This document shows positions 10,929 to 23,665 of a stretch of DNA of 64,000 nucleotides, in pieces. The stretch's first letter is position 1. Each line of letters opens with the position of its first letter. The position numbers and the translations under genes are program-made. The notes beneath the pieces were generated by a model. That model did no database searches. It worked only from the letters and a program-made list of their open reading frames with translations, and was not told the origin of the DNA. Origin of the DNA: Polytrichum commune (taxonomy: Eukaryota > Streptophyta > Polytrichopsida > Polytrichales > Polytrichaceae); assembly GCA_950295325.1 (NCBI GenBank), contig OX485809.1:12152001-12216000 (forward strand), in the 5' to 3' direction.

Positions 10929-12071
10929 CTTGAGGCAGTTTGATCTTCGACCTTGGAACCATGATGTTAGCACAACCCTAGCAATTTGCCCACCCCGTCT
11001 GATGCAGCCATGGCAAATGGAGTTGGCAAGGTTGAAGTCTAGCCTGGGCAATGACACGTTTTTACAATTAGTGATGGACGTGGCATCGGCAAGACTAGCA
11101 ATTGCCAAGCACCTTGACATTGGTGCAGGACAATACCAACTCAAGTTCGACCAAATGAACGAGAGACTCGCCCGAAACTTGCAGACAATCGCCCAGTCGG
11201 GAGGACGTGTGCAAGTACAACTTCAAAATCAAGTGACATTTTTCCTACCTCCGGCGAACTTAGTGCAAAGGACGCTACATTCAGTAAGGAGACTCCCATT
11301 GTCTCCTTTGGCACATAAATTTTTGGGTAATTACTTTGCCCTGTTCGATTTTGATGTTGAAGAGCCAATACCTAGCTGGAAGGCATTTGATTAGATCTTC
11401 AAGGACGTAGGCTTATCCAGGCAAATTAGCACCAGGCCTAAGGAGGCACATGATGTGGTTTACAGGACAATTTGCCATGGGTGGGTCCCACGCCACCAGT
11501 GACAGTCACTAACGATCCAAGATTTTGTGATTGCCCAAGAAGATGGAAATGGCCGCCTCAAGCTTTGATTGACAGCTTGGAATACAATTGGCCAATTATC
11601 CCAGGGAGTTTCTTAACCCCTCGGGATTGCTATGAGTCATACATGCAATTTTCATATGCACACAGAGAACATCAAGATCCAGTGTGCTTCCATGCGGCAA
11701 TTTTCACCGTAATTTTGGCATTTTGGTGTCAGCAATACGATTTTGTGTACAATGTCAACTTGCTGAGAAAAGTAAACAAAGAGGCGATGTTCTTAACAAA
11801 GATCAACTACAATTCAGCAACATGGTACTGCTGCTTAGAGGCAATGTGCTCGACGTACTTTATCGTCGACCCTCATCACAACTTGGTGAATGAATTCGGA
11901 GCAACTAGGTACGGAGTGATTAGCCAAGCTTTGAAGAACCAGAGGCTGACACACAACATTGTCGTGCCTCAAGAGGAGATTATGGCCCCTGGTTATGCCG
12001 AAGAGTATGGCCCATCGTCTCATAGACCATTCAAGCATATGGGCGAGAGTAACAAGAGGATGAAGCGTTGA
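10929..12071 (+). pseudogene. unrecognised broken coding region flush with the CACTA end
   Basis: One frame is open from the element boundary to a TAG at 11392-11394. It reads through to about 11470, where the frame shifts by one base, and is open again from 11472 to a TGA at 12069-12071. Together that is about 380 residues. Visible pieces include RQFDLRPWNHDVSTTLAICP, a helical stretch QYQLKFDQMNERLARNLQTI, LPLSPLAHKFLGNYFALFDF, then DCPRRWKWPPQALIDSLEYN, SATWYCCLEAMC and a basic C-terminus NKRMKR. I do not recognise the family. Codon use and low stop density support former coding function. The CACTA element seems to have inserted into it, so the 5' part should lie left of that element's missing left end. 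It could be a host gene or part of another mobile or viral element; no motif decides. Confidence 0.5.
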
Positions 12072-14429
12072 GTTTTGCAAGACGGAAAAAGATCAGTGTG
12101 GGGCTATGTAGAATCATTTTTTGGCCATCGCCTATCCAAATAGGGCTACTCTTAGATTTTAACGTCTTTCATCCGACGATTGGCAGTTGGAGGTCATCCA
12201 GAGTGTATGGCGAAGGCGATTGCCGTTAGGAAGTGGTTACGATTGCTAACCACCTCGTCCCCTCCCTCAACGATAAGGAGGCGACTACCAATGTAGGAGA
12301 CAAACTATTTGCACATAGTAAAGATCTTACATAGTCTCAATCAGTTTCAACAATAGGCATAGGAAGTCTGAAACTCAGTAATTGAGTTCGGCCATAGACA
12401 AGACCAAGCGAGATGCTTGAGGTCATAGAGTTAGTAGAAGAAGAGCCGTAGGAATCGGACTCTGAAATATGAAATTTACACTTTGTTAAATGAGCAAGTT
12501 GTGGGTAAAGTCATGTTGTGCAATTGTCTGTCGTGAGAATAGACAAGTAGTTTGAAGTATGCCATTTCAATTGTATGTGAGCAATGTCTGTGAGTGCGGA
12601 ATTGAGCAAGTAGTCTGTTATAATACATGTGAGTCGAGACAGGCAAGTAGGTTGGTGTTAAGTCTACGTCGGAGTGAGTTGTGACTGATTAAGTGTGAGT
12701 GAACAGAGAGGAAGCACGAAAGGCTATTGGCCAATGTACTCCCGCAGACGGGGGAAGTAGAAGAGGCCGAGTGGCCAAGACGTGTCTGAGAATAACGGCA
12801 GGATGAAGCCAATATGTGGCAATAATCTGATAGCAAACCAGAAAGTGGCGAAGAAATTAGTCCAAGAAGGAAATTGACAGTGATGTCAACCTGTCGAAAA
12901 GAAGGCAAAAGCTTAGCGAGCAATGATCTTAGGTTTAGGCAAGTTGGCTGGGAGCAGTGAGTGCAGGCAATTGGCCAAGTAAAGACGGATGAGAGCCATA
13001 GTCTTGAGAGAGGGTTGAAAGAACCCTAAGGGATGCTTAGTAGCAAGCTGAGAGGGTGATAGCCTTTACTGAGAAAGGTTGACAGAGAGGTTACAGAGAG
13101 GGGCCATCGCCTCGGCAAGTGTCATTAATTTACTGGCTATTAGCTAGGAGCCTACAGAGAGAGGTTCAGAGAGAGAGTTGGGCTAATTGCCAGCCCATGA
13201 CATGGAAGGACTAGGAACAGGCTATAGGCTACCAAGACATTACCTTCCCGAGAAGGAGAGATTACCCTATTGGAGTAAGACGTTATCATTTGCATTTTAT
13301 TATTAGTTTAAAGCATACTAAAGCCTTAAGGAAATGATATAGCCTAGTTGTTGATGTATTCATTTCATATTAACAAGTGGATGATTGTGTCGCAACCCTT
13401 GCTAGCTCCCTTAAACAATCTTGCCAATTTTCATTTCTAACAAAGGTTACGAGCACTAACCCTTTGCATTCCGCCATGCTAATGGTTAGCTCCTCCTACC
13501 CCGGACCTTATAGTTCATAAGAGGGGAACCGACCCTCCTACTTGGCTTTCAGGACTCACCCATAATCGGTAACCAATTCTTAGATGTGAACTTCCATTCA
13601 TGGAAGTTCAATCTTATGTTGATCATCGCGTTGCCGGAGCAACACTACAACAACCCGAACCATACTAGGCAACTATGCCCTCACATTGGGCCAAAGCCCA
13701 TGGAGGCCATGCCGTTCGGCATCGGGTGGGTGAGGCCACACCACCTCACCCATATAAGCCTCTAGAACTTTTGGTAGGGCCCTACACCATCGTCAAGAAA
13801 CCTTTTGTCTCTCTACCAAGAGTTGGGGCCAAGTAGACATTTTCCCTTAACCGATGGGCCTAGAAGCCCCTAGCAACTTCAGACCATCATAACTTCCTTG
13901 TACAATGTCTGATGCTAACAAGCGACCACTCTATCTTCATCTTCATCTACGCTTCACGTAGATGCCAACGGACTCCTCACTTGCCTCATTTGGGCAAGTA
14001 TTGAGGAAGTTATGCCTGTTCAAACCTTGGCAGTCCCGGGAGCCACTCCCAAGCCACTGTTACAAAAAGACATGAGCTATGCGTAGCATATGCGGTTACA
14101 AAAAGACATTACCCCGGACTATGTCCTGACAAATTGCCATTGACAACTTGCCAAGCTTTTGAGCTTCACGACTGAAATAGGTCAAGACGTAGAATGATAG
14201 AAAATTCCCTGAAGATAGGACAGAATCACTCAAGACAGATAAAGCACAAATGAACCATAAGAATGGAGAAGAAGTATAATGAAGAAGGAATGAGAAGGGA
14301 AAAGTCGTAGATTGTTATTGTGATCCTTAAACCAATATAACATTAACCCTTATAGACACTATCTCAGTCTTCCGGGAGACTTAGGACCCTGGGTTTATTA
14401 TTTTAAGTCATAGCAAAAACTTAACTACA
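12072..14429 (-). other. non-coding LTR-like block (host of a nested LTR)
   Basis: Purine-rich on the plus strand, with many GAGAG/GAAG words and no protein-like frame. Its right edge (about 14380-14429) reads, on the minus strand, TGTAGTTAAGTTTTTGCT. That is nearly the same as the start of the block at 23666-25718 (TGTAGTTAGTTTTTGCT), followed in both by ACCCAGGGT/ACCAGGGT-type sequence. This suggests a second copy of the same LTR-like family. The left end is not defined. The better defined LTR at 13388 is nested inside. Confidence 0.35.
13388..14131 (+). mobile_element. LTR (solo or truncated) of the family seen at 28378-29350
   Basis: Begins TGTCGCAACCCTTGCTAG and matches 28378 onward over about 670 bases with few differences, including the ATTCCGCCATGCTAATGGTT, TTGCCGGAGCAACACTACAA and CTTCACGTAGATGCCAA segments. 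After about 14055 it diverges and contains a 15-base direct repeat (14059-14073 and 14095-14109). The proposed end ...CCTGACA at 14131 gives flanks GATTG (left) and AATTG (right), a 4/5 match for a target duplication. The left end is firm; the right end is tentative. No primer-binding site or internal domain follows it. Confidence 0.65.
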
Positions 14430-15984
14430 CTTGGGTAAAACTTAGGATTTCACTTCAATAAGAAATATCACGCCAACCAGATAGACTTAGATTTGCTTAA
14501 CTACAATTATATACCTTCAAAGCATGTTCAACACTTATGAGAATCTTAAGTTATTGACCAAGTGAATTCGGAGATTAATTAGAAGAATTCTTGACTTAAA
14601 CCTTATAAGCTTGTGAAGGGAATAAAATTACTTGTAAATGATAATTCATGCTAAGAATGAAGATTATTTCTTACTCTAAAGACACTTAACCTTGACATTA
14701 AAGGCTTAGGGGAACATAATCTTGGAATACTTGAGCACCTAACCAATGTGGATTTCTAAGAAGGTGAAAGAGATTCTTTGAACTTTAAATTTAATATACT
14801 AGAATTCTAAAATCAAAACACCACGGTGGTTACTTATGGGTGTGCTTGGAAGCAAGGAGTTCAAAGTGTACCTGCAAGAAGAAATTTCTCTTCATTCTTA
14901 GGGTTAAGGGTTTCACTAGCTTATTTCATAAGGCAAGTCAAGTATTAGAACAATTTGGGTTGGAAATTTTGAAAAGATACTTGTTGGGACTATATTAGAG
15001 TTTAGATGTGTAATCAATTGGTGAATGTGTAGAGGAATACAGTATGTTGAAACTTATAGGAGTTTAAAATATGCAAGGAAGACACCTTGACACCACTCCG
15101 ACAAAATTACATTCGTATCTCATGGAAGATACGAAATGAAAGCATCCATATTTTAGAGCTTAACTAATCCCCTAAGGAAACCTACCAACCAAAAATACGA
15201 CCTCAACATCATTTAGCAGGTGAGCTCACAATTTGCAGGCCAGTGAGGTGCATATGGATGTACCATGTAGAGAAGTAAAATCTTGATATCCTCAAGAAGT
15301 ATGTAAGGAACTGCTAAAAGCTTGAGGAGTCAATGGCAGAGGACTATATATTAGAGAAAACTCTAGGTCTATATACGGAATACTTGCAAGGATTTCACCA
15401 CAACTTGCAACTCAAATAACATCAGATCCCTATCATTATATTTCACAGCCAGTGGATACCACCTAACACAAATGGGAACACTACCATCAAACGGGACAAC
15501 TATGCATTTTAGATGGCTAATTTCATCGAAGACAACGAGCATCTCAACAACCCTATGTGTTTTATGCGCATGTGAAGCAAATCCTCTTCCATGACGGCCC
15601 CATTGAGGATGGGATGAGAAGTTGGACCCTGCAAGCCATCATATTCGTGACGCGGAATATGGGACATAATGGTGACACCCGGCATTGTTGAATTTAGTTG
15701 TGGTAGATGGAATGGTTTCAGGGAAATTTGGGGGAAGAATTGCGTGCATTTGCTGAGGGATGTGTAGGAGAATTAACGGAGCCCTTCATTCATAAATGAC
15801 TGTATGTATGCCCCCGAATTTAAGCACAATGAGAGCTTCATACTCAGTGTGCTCCATTTCACATTTCTACCTGGTTTTTTTCATTGAATGAATGTTGATG
15901 TATGTCTCTTATGCCAATCATCACAATGGTCTGCACATTGCAGCCCATCTCTAAGTACACCGATTCTCCCATTTAGTCCGTGTA
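14430..15984. other. intergenic, nothing recognised
   Basis: AT-rich sequence without a convincing reading frame, RNA gene or bounded repeat. Confidence 0.4.
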
Positions 15985-16390
15985 TTACTAATTCCCAAAA
16001 CACACACTATTTTGCCAAATCTCAAAATTAGTGAGGGTTGACATTTTTCTTGAATGATACTAAACTCATGAACACATGCTCATTTATCATACATTTCAAG
16101 ATGATTAGTGCGTGTTCTATGGTGTTTGTAGAGTGCATGTTTTGTGTTAGTGATTTCAAAAAGATTTTTTCTTCTTTTTTCCAATCGTCAACATTCATTC
16201 GTGAGGCATCTCCTAACACTAAAGACAAAAGAAGAGCTTGCACTGAGAATTTTCAACACTTTGACACTCATGACTCTTGAAACCCTATGTACATAGGTGG
16301 CACTAAATTCATAGTGTAAAGAAATTTAGTATCACCTTCACTAAATTTTCACACGCACTATCAGCCCACCCTCACTAAATGGGATAACCA
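15985..16390 (+). repeat. dispersed repeat A, copy 1
   Basis: Homologous in inverted orientation to 32450-32815. Shared words include CACTATTTTGCCAAA, CATGAACACATGCTCA and TTTAGTATCACCTTCACTAA, in the same order with small indels between. No clear termini; probably an old non-autonomous DNA transposon. Confidence 0.6.
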
Positions 16391-16887
16391 ATGTACCTAT
16401 AGCAGATAGAGCCCAGGTCAATTGGCATGGGCAGAGTCACATTTGGATTCAACACCACCGCCCATGGTGATCTTTACGGTCCGCCATATTGTATAGCTTG
16501 GGCCACCATAGCAAGTTGCAACTTCAAATACTTGTTGTGGGGCACAATGCAAATCTACCGTTGTGCTAGATTTGCAGATTTTCTAGTCACATAGGACAAG
16601 TTTCCAGTGACGTAGGTCAATTGCCTAGGACTCATATGCTTGTATTGATTGCATATGGGCCCTGTGTGTTTGATGATAGCCACCTGGTCAAATGCGTTGT
16701 ATTGTGTGGGTGCTACTTAAGTAGCTGTTGTGAAGGGTGCTATGGCACTCTCAAATGCAGACTTGGAAAACTCTGTAACTCGGTGATCCCGAAATCCTTT
16801 CCATTTTTAGCAGCATACAGCGACCACCACACCACAATCAAGTTTCTCATGACTAAACCCCCCACACACCACAATCGGTTGAGGCTT

Positions 16888-17179
16888 TAACTGTGGGAGT
16901 GCTTTTGTCTTCTGCAACTGAATTACAAAATTTGGGGACCGCTTCAATTGCGGAGAGCACAATGTGTTGCAGCGTCCGTTGTCGGCAGATGCGTATGCTG
17001 GTAGTGCCAAGTGCTCTATGAGATCTGCAATCGCCTCATCCTCGTTGTGTTATTCATCTTGGAGCCGATCGGCGATGCATGCGGCTGGGAGGTCGAGGAA
17101 CTCATCCTCGATTGATCCAAACTCTGGAGTGTTGTCAGGTGTGAATCCCATTGGACGCACCTCGCTCCTCAAAACCTAA
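16888..17179 (-). pseudogene. possible coding remnant, unrecognised
   Basis: On the minus strand this short, relatively GC-rich patch reads TPEFGSIEDEFLDLPAACIA, a stop, and then in the same frame NEDEAIADLIEHLALPAYAS. The acidic, protein-like composition and the single in-frame stop suggest a decayed exon or gene fragment. I do not recognise the family, and chance cannot be excluded. Confidence 0.25.
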
Positions 17180-17272
17180 TGCGAGAGAGACAACACCCAA
17201 TCAAAGAAAGGCGATACCTGCAAGAGAAACACAATCTAAGAGATAACACACCGCATGGAATTAACGATGCAC

Positions 17273-17276
<4 letters not shown>

Positions 17277-17312
<36 letters not shown>
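17277..17312. repeat. (GA)18 microsatellite
   Basis: Uninterrupted GA dinucleotides. Confidence 0.95.
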
Positions 17313-17313
<1 letters not shown>

Positions 17314-18677
17314 GCTTACTGGATGTAGAGAAACAAATTGCCAAAGTTAACTGTGTTATAAAGTGACTTTCAACGTCATTCCAGGGTATCCAAGGGGTGG
17401 CCATTTAGAAGTTAAGGAAAGTCCCTCAAATACAAAACCCACATATTCTTGTTTCATTCGACTTTAAAAACTCAGATACCATTATCATCAATTGGGCATA
17501 GCATGGTGGAACCCTAATTTTGAACAACATCTTAAATCCTAACATGTATATCAAGAAACACACTCAAATAGCTCCACGTGTCTTGATATGTCATGAAACG
17601 AATCAAACTAGTATCTCAATAATTTGAAAACGCAAGTCAACACATTAAGCCACACTAATGATCCAATGACTACCGATGGTAACACCATGTGATCCCCATA
17701 ATGGACGAATCTGTTTCCCCTCGTTCCCAACCTCTTGTGATTGCACATGTGAGATGTACAGTTTTATTTTCACAATCAAAAGCTGATAATGGAATGAAGG
17801 GTGGATTGCGTTTCCAAGATCAGTCAATCCTTGGAATCGATCTTCAAGTGGGGGCCAGTAGGTGGCACACACATTTTCTTATAGGTACATTTGCCAGAAA
17901 GTTTGGGCACAGTGAGCTACTGCATTTTATATTCTAACGAGAATCTTTCGCTTGTTGGGGACAAATATCATGACATCCGCAAATCTAGCCTGGTCTAGTT
18001 GCACTGTTGCACACACACTTAAATGCTCCACATGCACAACAACTTGGCAGCCCACCTTTTATTCAGCGTGTGGGCCGGAAACTGCCAGCAATAGCAAAGA
18101 ATCACTCGACACTGGTGAAGACGAACGTAGTCATAGTCATACATGATATATATATATGATACTTGAAGGCTACAGTACGTAGGAGGAAGAGTTGTTGGGC
18201 ATGCAGAAACTGATAATGTGGGACAGTGGGACCCCACTACATACAAAGGGTAATGTGGGCACTTCTAACTCCACAAACGATTTGTGCTGTTGGATCTGAT
18301 CGGGAACTATCCCATCCGCTTCGCAATTGCCGATCCTGAACATTGTAATCTCATGTTTCCAATTCTATTCTTCTATTGTTGTATTGAGACAGAAGGTCAA
18401 AAGTATTACACCCAGGTCAACGCCAAGAATGATTTGAGATCATATTCCAGTTGTGCTAACTATTGAACCTGGTTTCTGTATTCTAAGGACATAGTCCAAT
18501 CATATTGTAACAGGTGTCACATTGGTCTATGTTCTTAAACTCAAGTTTTGTCATGTACCACTAGAACATGTGTGTCCAGTTGAGAAGACGAGCGTCAACA
18601 TGAGGCCTTTTGATAATAACTTCTAGAATGTGGCTATTGATTCATTCTTTGCCAAGAGAATGAACATTTTGGTGTAA

Positions 18678-18903
18678 ATTACACTAATATGATATTTAAT
18701 GTTACTTACTATTTGGAGTCACACATTCCCATGTCTTTTTATTTATTTATGTGATCTTTCAGCAAGTATAGATGTTAATGTTCTATAATATCCAAACAAC
18801 CAATCTAACCTTTGTTGGTTAGAAAATGAGATGTACAATAAATAGTTATAGCGTTGCATCATTTTGAATAGTAAGTGACACTGAATATCATATTTAGTGT
18901 CGT
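18678..18903. mobile_element. MITE family X, copy 1 (about 226 bp)
   Basis: Terminal inverted repeats: the left end contains ACACTAATATGATATTTAAT and the right end contains GACACTGAATATCATATTTA followed by GTGTCGT. The interior matches 33985-34209 closely (AAGTATAGATGT, CCAAACAACCAAT, GAGATGTACAATAAATA, TTATAGCGTTGC). No clear target duplication was read. Confidence 0.75.
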
Positions 18904-19355
18904 GTTGGGGATATGGTGGCTTGGATGGATCACAACAATAGGGTTTTGGAATTTAGTGTCTAGACAAACAACATGGACGCTCTATGGACATACTCCGCAT
19001 CTTTCTTTGCAAAATGGTGTTGGGCAACCTTAAATAATATTTGTATAGAAGGTGTAACCAAAATGGATGTGACATAGTCACTGTGTTTGTACTTATATGA
19101 TTGACTTTTGGAACACAACAAAGGTATCTGACACTTGTTGGGATTGTAGCAAGCTTTCTTGGATGTTCCGTATCCTCTTTATGAGGAGACCTTTAGATAT
19201 CACATGAAGGAAGAAGAACATTAAATTCAAGTATTTAGGAGTGTGAATACAACTACTGTGATACACACAGAGTACCATGGTGATTTTGACATTTATTACA
19301 ATTTTTAGGGATTTTTTGAGTTTTTTTAATTATTCTCATAGAACTCCTTGTACTT

Positions 19356-19404
<49 letters not shown>

Positions 19405-21231
19405 TAGTTGTTAAAATAAATTCTTTGAGAATGGTTTTCCTAAACCGCCCTATGACCATGGTTTCATCACAAAAGGAGATCTTGTCTTAGTATATGAAGT
19501 GTACTTTCGAGATATAGATGATGAGAGACAAACATCAACCCTATGGTTTGGTGCTTGAGGCTTGTGGTTGTCACTATAATGATATATATGTGCTCAATTC
19601 TCTTCGCCACGCTAATGCAAACACAGTACCACCTAAAGTCGATCCAATAATTGGTGAGAGTTCTAGGTAAATTAGTCACCTAGATAATTATGTGGGGACT
19701 TAGAGGCATCTCTTTGAGGGGAAGATGGGACATCATATGACCAATGTGTTGTTGACCATTCTAACGGGATGTTCTACGTAGGTTGCGGTGTCATGAGGTC
19801 ATTGTAATCCGTGCTTGACAAATTCTTGCACCAAAAACTTTGCAACAAAGTCTTTCACAACTTAAAGTTTGATTATCATAGTGGGCTTTCATAGTCAACA
19901 AAATATAACCATTTTCTCTTCATATATTGTCACATGTTCTCAACATGTTATTTCTAGATTGGATGGAACCCACTTGAATTGCATATGAAAACAACATTCC
20001 AACAACATTTCATTTGTAAAGATGAAAAAATGACTTATTGTACATAGAATTCACCAGATTCTATCTCCCAATAAATCAAAAGAATGGCAAATGTTTCCAC
20101 TCCTACTATGAGATCTAGCAACTTGAATTATAGACGATGTTGCCCTTTGAAACATATTTTTTTACATTGGGGACCCCCACCAAATTTTGTTTCATTGTCA
20201 CTAGTATCTCTCTTCCATGTTAAAATAGATCAACACAAAGGGGAGAAGGGTGTACATATGCAATGCACATGGACACATACATTACAACATCTTTCTTTCT
20301 TTCATTCTTTCTTTATAAATAGATTGAGTAATGTTTGATTTGATAGTGTCATGATGCCCTAGATTTTAGATTATTTGAATATTTCACATTGCCTAGGATA
20401 AGATTATGTAGTGTTATAATGTATGTGATCATACTATGGGCACTTTCAATTGTGCAGACAATTTTGGTTGTTGGGTCAAATGTAGAATTGTCCCAACCAG
20501 TAAGCAACTACAGCTTTATAAATATTGTAATTTCAAAGTTTTAGAATTAGAGGTGAGATGCAAAAGCTATAATAAATCAAAATTGAAGCCCCCCCCCCCC
20601 CCCTTTTCCCTCTTTGAACGCTCACATGGCATGATAGCTTGCCCTCCCAATTAAATTGTTTTATTTGAATTCACTCTTGGCGTTGGTTGTTTTGACTTTT
20701 TGTCTCAAAAGAAGATTGGACTACACACTCAAATTTGCTAACCATTCTAGGGTCAATAGTGAACCTTATTTGGATGAGGGGGGGGGCCATGTATGATTTT
20801 TCAATAAGAAAGAGAATCTTCACTTTGATATTGAGCAAGATATGTAATTGAGCTCTATAAATTATGAGGAAAATGGCTATGACCTCGATTAGGATTTGCT
20901 AATCATCTCACACTTAGATTTGTAAACCCCATATACACTTCTAGATGTTGGGTTGGATTGTTAGTTGTCTCATCCAATTAGTAATCATGAATCAATGAAG
21001 GTTATCCTTTCAAGTGTCAAATTTCAAATGGAGACGCCAAAGCTATAAGAGGTCAAAGTGAAAATCATCTTCCTCTTCAATAAATCACATATAGCCCTCC
21101 CATGTATGCTAACAAATGAGCTTAGAATATTGCCCTTACAGTATGATCTCGTCGTAACACATATCTTCTTGTTGTCCGTTTTTAACTATAAACCTTGTCA
21201 TATATCAATCAATCAGATGCATCTACATAGG
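18904..21231. other. intergenic, microsatellite and homopolymer runs
   Basis: Contains the AG microsatellite at 19361-19402 and a 15-base C run at 20589-20603. No gene is recognised; short frames are not protein-like. Confidence 0.4.
19361..19402. repeat. (AG)21 microsatellite
   Basis: Uninterrupted AG dinucleotides, preceded by an imperfect AGAGA. Confidence 0.95.
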
Positions 21232-21824
21232 ACTACATCGTTTATGGTATTTAGTGTCACTTGCGTAATAGTGTCAATTACCCTATATTAAGGCCAATTC
21301 TAGGTTATACTAATGGCCAACAACTTGACCATTAATGTAATTTCATGACACTTGGCGTTAGTGTGGCATTAGTATGTCCAATGATGTTATGAGGCCTATG
21401 CTTAGGATACATAATGGTCAACATGTTGATCATAAGTGTAAACACTTGACACTTGCCATAAGTATGCTCAATAATATCTTCCTCTTGCATACTAAAATGT
21501 AAATACATGACAATTGCTATCAATATGCTCAATGTTTTCTTGCTCTTGCATATTAGATTATAAACACACAACACTTGCCATTAGCATGCTAAAAAACATC
21601 TTCCTCTTGGATACTAAAACATAGAATTACCATCTCAAACACTCATATGTGCTAGCGGATAAACATTATACCGTAAATAATTTTGCACCTCAAAAAGTTA
21701 ATTATGTTGGGAAATAGTGCCACTTTGACAAATGGAGAATGTGACACTACTAGGCCTCTAGACATCTAGTTTTAGACCAATCACCAATAATGTGTGTGAC
21801 ACTAAATACCATAAATGATGTAGT
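21232..21824. mobile_element. MITE family Y, copy A (about 593 bp)
   Basis: Left end ACTACATCGTTTATGGTATT; the right end read on the minus strand is ACTACATCATTTATGGTATT, followed in both by TAGTGTCAC. The inside shares AGGTTATACTAATGG, CACTTGCCATTAGCATGCT and ATCTTCCTCTTG words with 32897-33322. The CACTACA-like terminus suggests a CACTA-type or related non-autonomous element. Confidence 0.65.
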
Positions 21825-22700
21825 GTCTATTAAGGCCCACTTAGATACCTTAGTCTTGTGTTTTATTTTAGCAATGTAGTGGATGCATTGCTAAAAATGT
21901 GTGTTTTAGGGCCATGTACCTTATACCATAGTGGAATGCATTAGGAAATACATGCATGTAGGTGTTGCATGCTATAGGAACTCTAATAATGTCATGTTGA
22001 TGATTAGCAAACGTGACACTACATGTTGCATACTAGATATCTACTTTTAGACCATTCATCAATAGTGTACGTGGCACTTAGGGCCACTTCACACACAAGA
22101 CGTAGGGCCCGTGACCATTGCGCTTCAAGCACTCTCATTGGTGGAAAAGTGGAGCAGGTCCAAGGTCGCTTCACACTATGCTTGAGAGACCAACAGAATA
22201 AGGGAATGCAAAATGGATGTAAATGGTCTCACACTTCACTTGAGGGCCCGTGACCACACTAGATGATTTTGGAAGTGTCTTGGGACAACCCTTACTCACT
22301 TCTTTTGGGCTCTCATAATTTCAAGGTCATGGCTCTTGGCTTGTGGTTGAAGTGGCTCATAACCTCTAATGTCCCATGCAACCATAATGTGGCCATGAAC
22401 AATTTGCTCTAACACCTTTGACACCCGTTCGGATGGTTTCCAGACCATCACCTCTAACCTGCAAACATCTACACGGTTGTTCTTATTAAAAAGACTGTAG
22501 ATCTTCAGCTACAGTCACTGAAGTTGAAATCACATTTTCTAGGCAGATTTGAGGGAAATGGGGCATGGGAAGTTAGGAGTTAATCACGTGTTTTGTTTTC
22601 CCAGGAGCAGTGGGTGCATTGCTATAAACGTCCGTGTTCGGGCCATGTACCTTATACCATGCTGGAATGCATGCATGCAACTAGTGATGTAGGCTATAAA
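21733..22700. repeat. local direct duplications
   Basis: The end of MITE Y (21733-21820, with CTAGACATCTAGTTTTAGACCA) recurs at 22014-22080. A second phrase, GGGCCATGTACCTTATACCA with flanking GCATTGCTA and GGAATGCAT, occurs at about 21905-21940 and again at 22643-22670. Both pairs are in direct orientation. The rest of the stretch to 22958 shows no gene. Confidence 0.55.
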
Positions 22701-22958
22701 AAGGCTTGTAATTAGATTCTGTCAAATTTTCTTATGGGTGAGCTATAAGGAGTACAGCACATGCACAGCTTCCACAATCCCTGCAACACGCTATTCACTC
22801 TTTCTTCTTCAGACAACCAGTCCATGGAAAACACATTTTCATCGTCAGCCAGCCTAAATATCCGTATGAGCTACACTAAATATTTTATATATAATGTCAT
22901 GGTATTTATTGCCACTTTGGAAACTTTCCGGATGACTCTTCTTATGAATAAGTGAACA

Positions 22959-22976
22959 ATATTGTGATGGATGTTG
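22959..22976 (+). repeat. target-site duplication of the inverted LINE, left copy
   Basis: ATATTGTGATGGATGTTG here and ATATTGTCATGGATGATG at 31680-31697 match at 16 of 18 bases, and each lies at the outer edge of LINE-like sequence. Confidence 0.65.
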
Positions 22977-23665
22977 GGTGAGTTCATTCTTCGGCCAAAA
23001 CCTACCTTCTTTGGTCCAACCCTCGAAAGCCATAGGTGGAGTTGCATTCCCGGTGTTTGGTTTAATTTTGGCAAGGATAAAGTATTGCAAGCCAACGGTA
23101 GATTTGGAGAATGTATTCGTGAATTCGCGCTAAGCAAATCAGGGCCATGCCTATGCTCCTTAAGGTAACTTGCACAAATAACCCATTCCGGTAAAACATC
23201 CTCCATATTCCTATAAAGGCCAACTCATTCCTATGAGGTGAGTTGAGCATTTTGTTGGGTGATCATCTTGTCTCCGAAAGGTCCGTAGAATTCAATTAAT
23301 TTGAGCTAGAAATCTTGGTGGACTTCTTCCAAGGAAAACTTAACTCTAGCGTCCTCTCAGTTCAGAAAGCCATGTTTCCCTGGGTCCCATATATCCCTAA
23401 AACCCTAAATTCCTTAATCCACTCATGTACAAAGTGTACGCCATGCTCATGATAATGCCAAATTGTAAGCCTTGGTATTTCGTCCTCCACCAAAGGTTGA
23501 GTTGCAAAATGTCTTCTCGAATTGTTGGGGGGAGGTATGCCACTGTTTTTGCCATAACCTTCCATGATTGGGTAATATGGTGCTAGAATTTGGACCCTCC
23601 ATTTGTAGAGAATTGTGGGGAGAACAACCACAGGGAGGAGTGTAAGCCAAATTTTTTGGCCGAAT
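22977..23665 (-). pseudogene. LINE ORF2, C-terminal connector region
   Basis: On the minus strand the frames read LWLFSPQFSTNGGSKF, then HHITQSWKVMAKTVAYLPP, EDILQLNLWWRTKYQGLQFG, a Tyr/Leu segment (TLYMSGLRNLG), DIWDPGKHGFL and, after shifts, MEDVLPEWVICASYL. This follows the stretch between the reverse transcriptase and the terminal zinc-binding module in plant L1 ORF2 proteins. The preceding piece ends at 25714 with HCPWGPSL; the two are separated by the 2-kb insertion. Several stops and shifts are present. Confidence 0.55.

Larger units (their letters stand above)
16391..18677. other. intergenic with a GA microsatellite and one coding-like patch
   Basis: Mostly non-coding. It holds the microsatellite at 17277-17312 and the GC-richer coding-like patch at 16888-17179, listed separately. 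Nothing else is recognised. Confidence 0.4.
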
